Part shown: positions 62,983-64,000 of the stretch, one piece after another
Layout of the letters: each line of letters starts with the position of its first letter
How positions within the stretch are numbered: the first letter of the stretch is position 1
Origin: Microbacterium aurum
GTDB lineage: Bacteria; Actinomycetota; Actinomycetes; Actinomycetales; Microbacteriaceae
Assembly (NCBI RefSeq): GCF_016907815.1
Contig: NZ_JAFBCQ010000001.1
Location: 1,674,001 to 1,738,000, forward strand
Direction: 5' to 3'
Length of the DNA: 64,000 nucleotides
Notes under the pieces: model-generated
Databases searched by the model: none
Seen by the model: only the letters and a program-made list of their open reading frames with translations
Told to the model about the DNA's origin: nothing
Made by a program: the position numbers and the translations under genes

Positions 62983-64000
62983 GTGCATATGAGTTGGCGC
63001 GTCTTCACGCGAGACATCGGTCGCCTGGCGCGCGCCCGCAAGACGTGGGTGATCGTCGTCGGTGTGCTCGTCACCCCGGCCTTGTACGCATGGTTCAACA
63101 TCAACGCGTTCTGGGATCCGTATTCGAACACCTCGAACATCGGCGTCGCGGTGGTCAACCTCGACGAGGGAGCGACCTCCGATCTCACCGGCTCCGTCGA
63201 CGTCGGCGCACAGGTGGTCGAGCAGCTGGAGAACAACGACCAACTCGGCTGGCAGTTCATGAGTGAGGCCGCGGCCCACGATGCAGTCGCCTCGGGTGCC
63301 GTGTACGCCGCGATCGTCATCCCCGCCGACTTCAGCAGCGACCTGCTCAGCATCACGTCCGGCGAATTCACACAGCCCGCCCTCATCTACTACGTCAACG
63401 AGAAGTCCAGCGCGATCGCTCCGAAGATCACCGATGTGGGAGCCTCGACCCTAGATCGGCAGATCACCCAGGCCTTCACGGAACAGGTCGCGGAAGCGGC
63501 GACCCAGGCGCTCAAGAACGCCGGAAACTCCGCGGAGCAGGGGTTGCTCACGGCGCGCGGTGACGCATTGAGCGCGCTGGACGAGGCGGCGGAGACGATC
63601 GGGGCCGCGCGCCAGGACATCGCCGATCTGAACAGCGGGCTGGCGGATTCGCGCGACACGCTGTCGTCGGCACGGGCGACGCTCGACGACGCCGACCAGA
63701 CCCTGCAGGACGTGCAGACCGCGATCGCGCAGGCCCAGACGATCATCGACGAGGCGCAGCAGGAGATCCTCGTCTTCACGGATGCCGCGACGTCCGCGTA
63801 CGTGGACGGGGTGACGGCGCTGGCGAATGCCTCGGCGTCCGTCCGCGTCTCGATGACCGACCTGAACCGGGCGCTGCAACAAGCCGGCACCGGCGTGGAT
63901 ACCGCGATCGACGAGGTCTCCGCCGTGGTCGAGGCGAATGCGGCCGCGATCGCGAAGCTCCAGGAGATCGTGGACGGCGCGGGTGTCGACGCGGAGACCG
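62983..64000 (+). CDS. YhgE/Pip-family membrane protein, N-terminal part
   Basis: The frame is open to the window edge, about 339 residues so far. TWVIVVGVLVTPALYAWFNINAFWDPYSNTSNIGVAVVN is the hallmark first membrane segment and extracellular start of YhgE/Pip proteins, followed by long coiled-coil sequence rich in Ala/Asp/Gln (residues about 170-320). The GTG at 62983 has AAGG eight bases upstream; an ATG at 62989 is the alternative. These proteins are ABC-2-like membrane permeases or phage-infection proteins, and in lactococci Pip is a phage receptor. The C-terminal membrane part is beyond the window. Confidence 0.85.
   Translation, partial: MHMSWRVFTRDIGRLARARKTWVIVVGVLVTPALYAWFNINAFWDPYSNTSNIGVAVVNLDEGATSDLTGSVDVGAQVVEQLENNDQLGWQFMSEAAAHDAVASGAVYAAIVIPADFSSDLLSITSGEFTQPALIYYVNEKSSAIAPKITDVGASTLDRQITQAFTEQVAEAATQALKNAGNSAEQGLLTARGDALSALDEAAETIGAARQDIADLNSGLADSRDTLSSARATLDDADQTLQDVQTAIAQAQTIIDEAQQEILVFTDAATSAYVDGVTALANASASVRVSMTDLNRALQQAGTGVDTAIDEVSAVVEANAAAIAKLQEIVDGAGVDAET

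Overview
The window looks like chromosome from a high-GC actinobacterium, most likely Microbacteriaceae and probably Microbacterium. The grounds are GC-rich codon use, many GTG/TTG starts, tight ATGA overlaps and the style of the glp and YhgE loci; the genus is an inference from gene content, since no rRNA or marker gene is present.

Region 1 (1-30.4 kb) is one large catabolic supercluster. Bases 1-19.6 kb hold several operons: two paralogous xylose-isomerase-like TIM-barrel enzymes, a HAD phosphatase, a fused CoA-transferase with an enoyl-CoA hydratase, an FAD dehydrogenase of the ketosteroid-dehydrogenase/fumarate-reductase type, an aldehyde dehydrogenase, two SDRs, a CUT2 sugar-type ABC importer, Gfo/Idh/MocA dehydrogenases, an aldo/keto reductase and accessory genes. 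On the minus strand, 26.6-19.6 kb is a complete protocatechuate 4,5-cleavage operon (ligK-ligU-ligJ-ligI-ligA-ligB-ligC plus one more Gfo/Idh gene) that should convert protocatechuate to pyruvate and oxaloacetate. An MHS-type transporter follows at 29-30.4 kb. Six of these promoter regions carry the same 15-bp palindrome, TGGAAT-N3-ATTCCA, which resembles the IclR box, and two IclR-family genes lie inside the cluster. I infer one regulon joining uptake and upper-pathway conversion of a sugar-like or alicyclic substrate to the protocatechuate lower pathway.

Region 2 (30.5-32.4 kb) is a LacI regulator, its palindromic operator and an MFS gene that is cut off about two thirds of the way through.

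Region 3 (about 32.35-54.83 kb) is an accessory island bracketed by that 3'-truncated MFS gene and a 5'-truncated FecCD permease. It holds small hypothetical genes and gene remnants, a very large SIR2-domain protein resembling defence-associated sirtuins, and a Tn7-like transposition module: a small regulator, TnsA, TnsB (DD35E), TnsC, and a TniQ/TnsD-like protein carrying six C-terminal zinc-ribbon repeats. Directly downstream are a Pycsar-type pair (nucleotide cyclase plus membrane effector) and a PD-(D/E)XK nuclease of unrecognised family, followed by short TGCGCCA repeats that may mark a transposon end. An AT-rich stretch at 42.3-42.6 kb with opposed CTGCCAAG/CTTGGCAG repeats is another unexplained element. 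A GNAT-AAA+ fusion gene sits at the right edge.

Region 4 (54.8-64 kb) returns to core-like genes: the remains of a siderophore ABC importer, a flavodoxin, glpK-glpF-glpD with a divergent SorC-type sugar-binding regulator, and the start of a YhgE/Pip membrane protein that runs off the right edge.

I found no tRNA, rRNA or CRISPR array.
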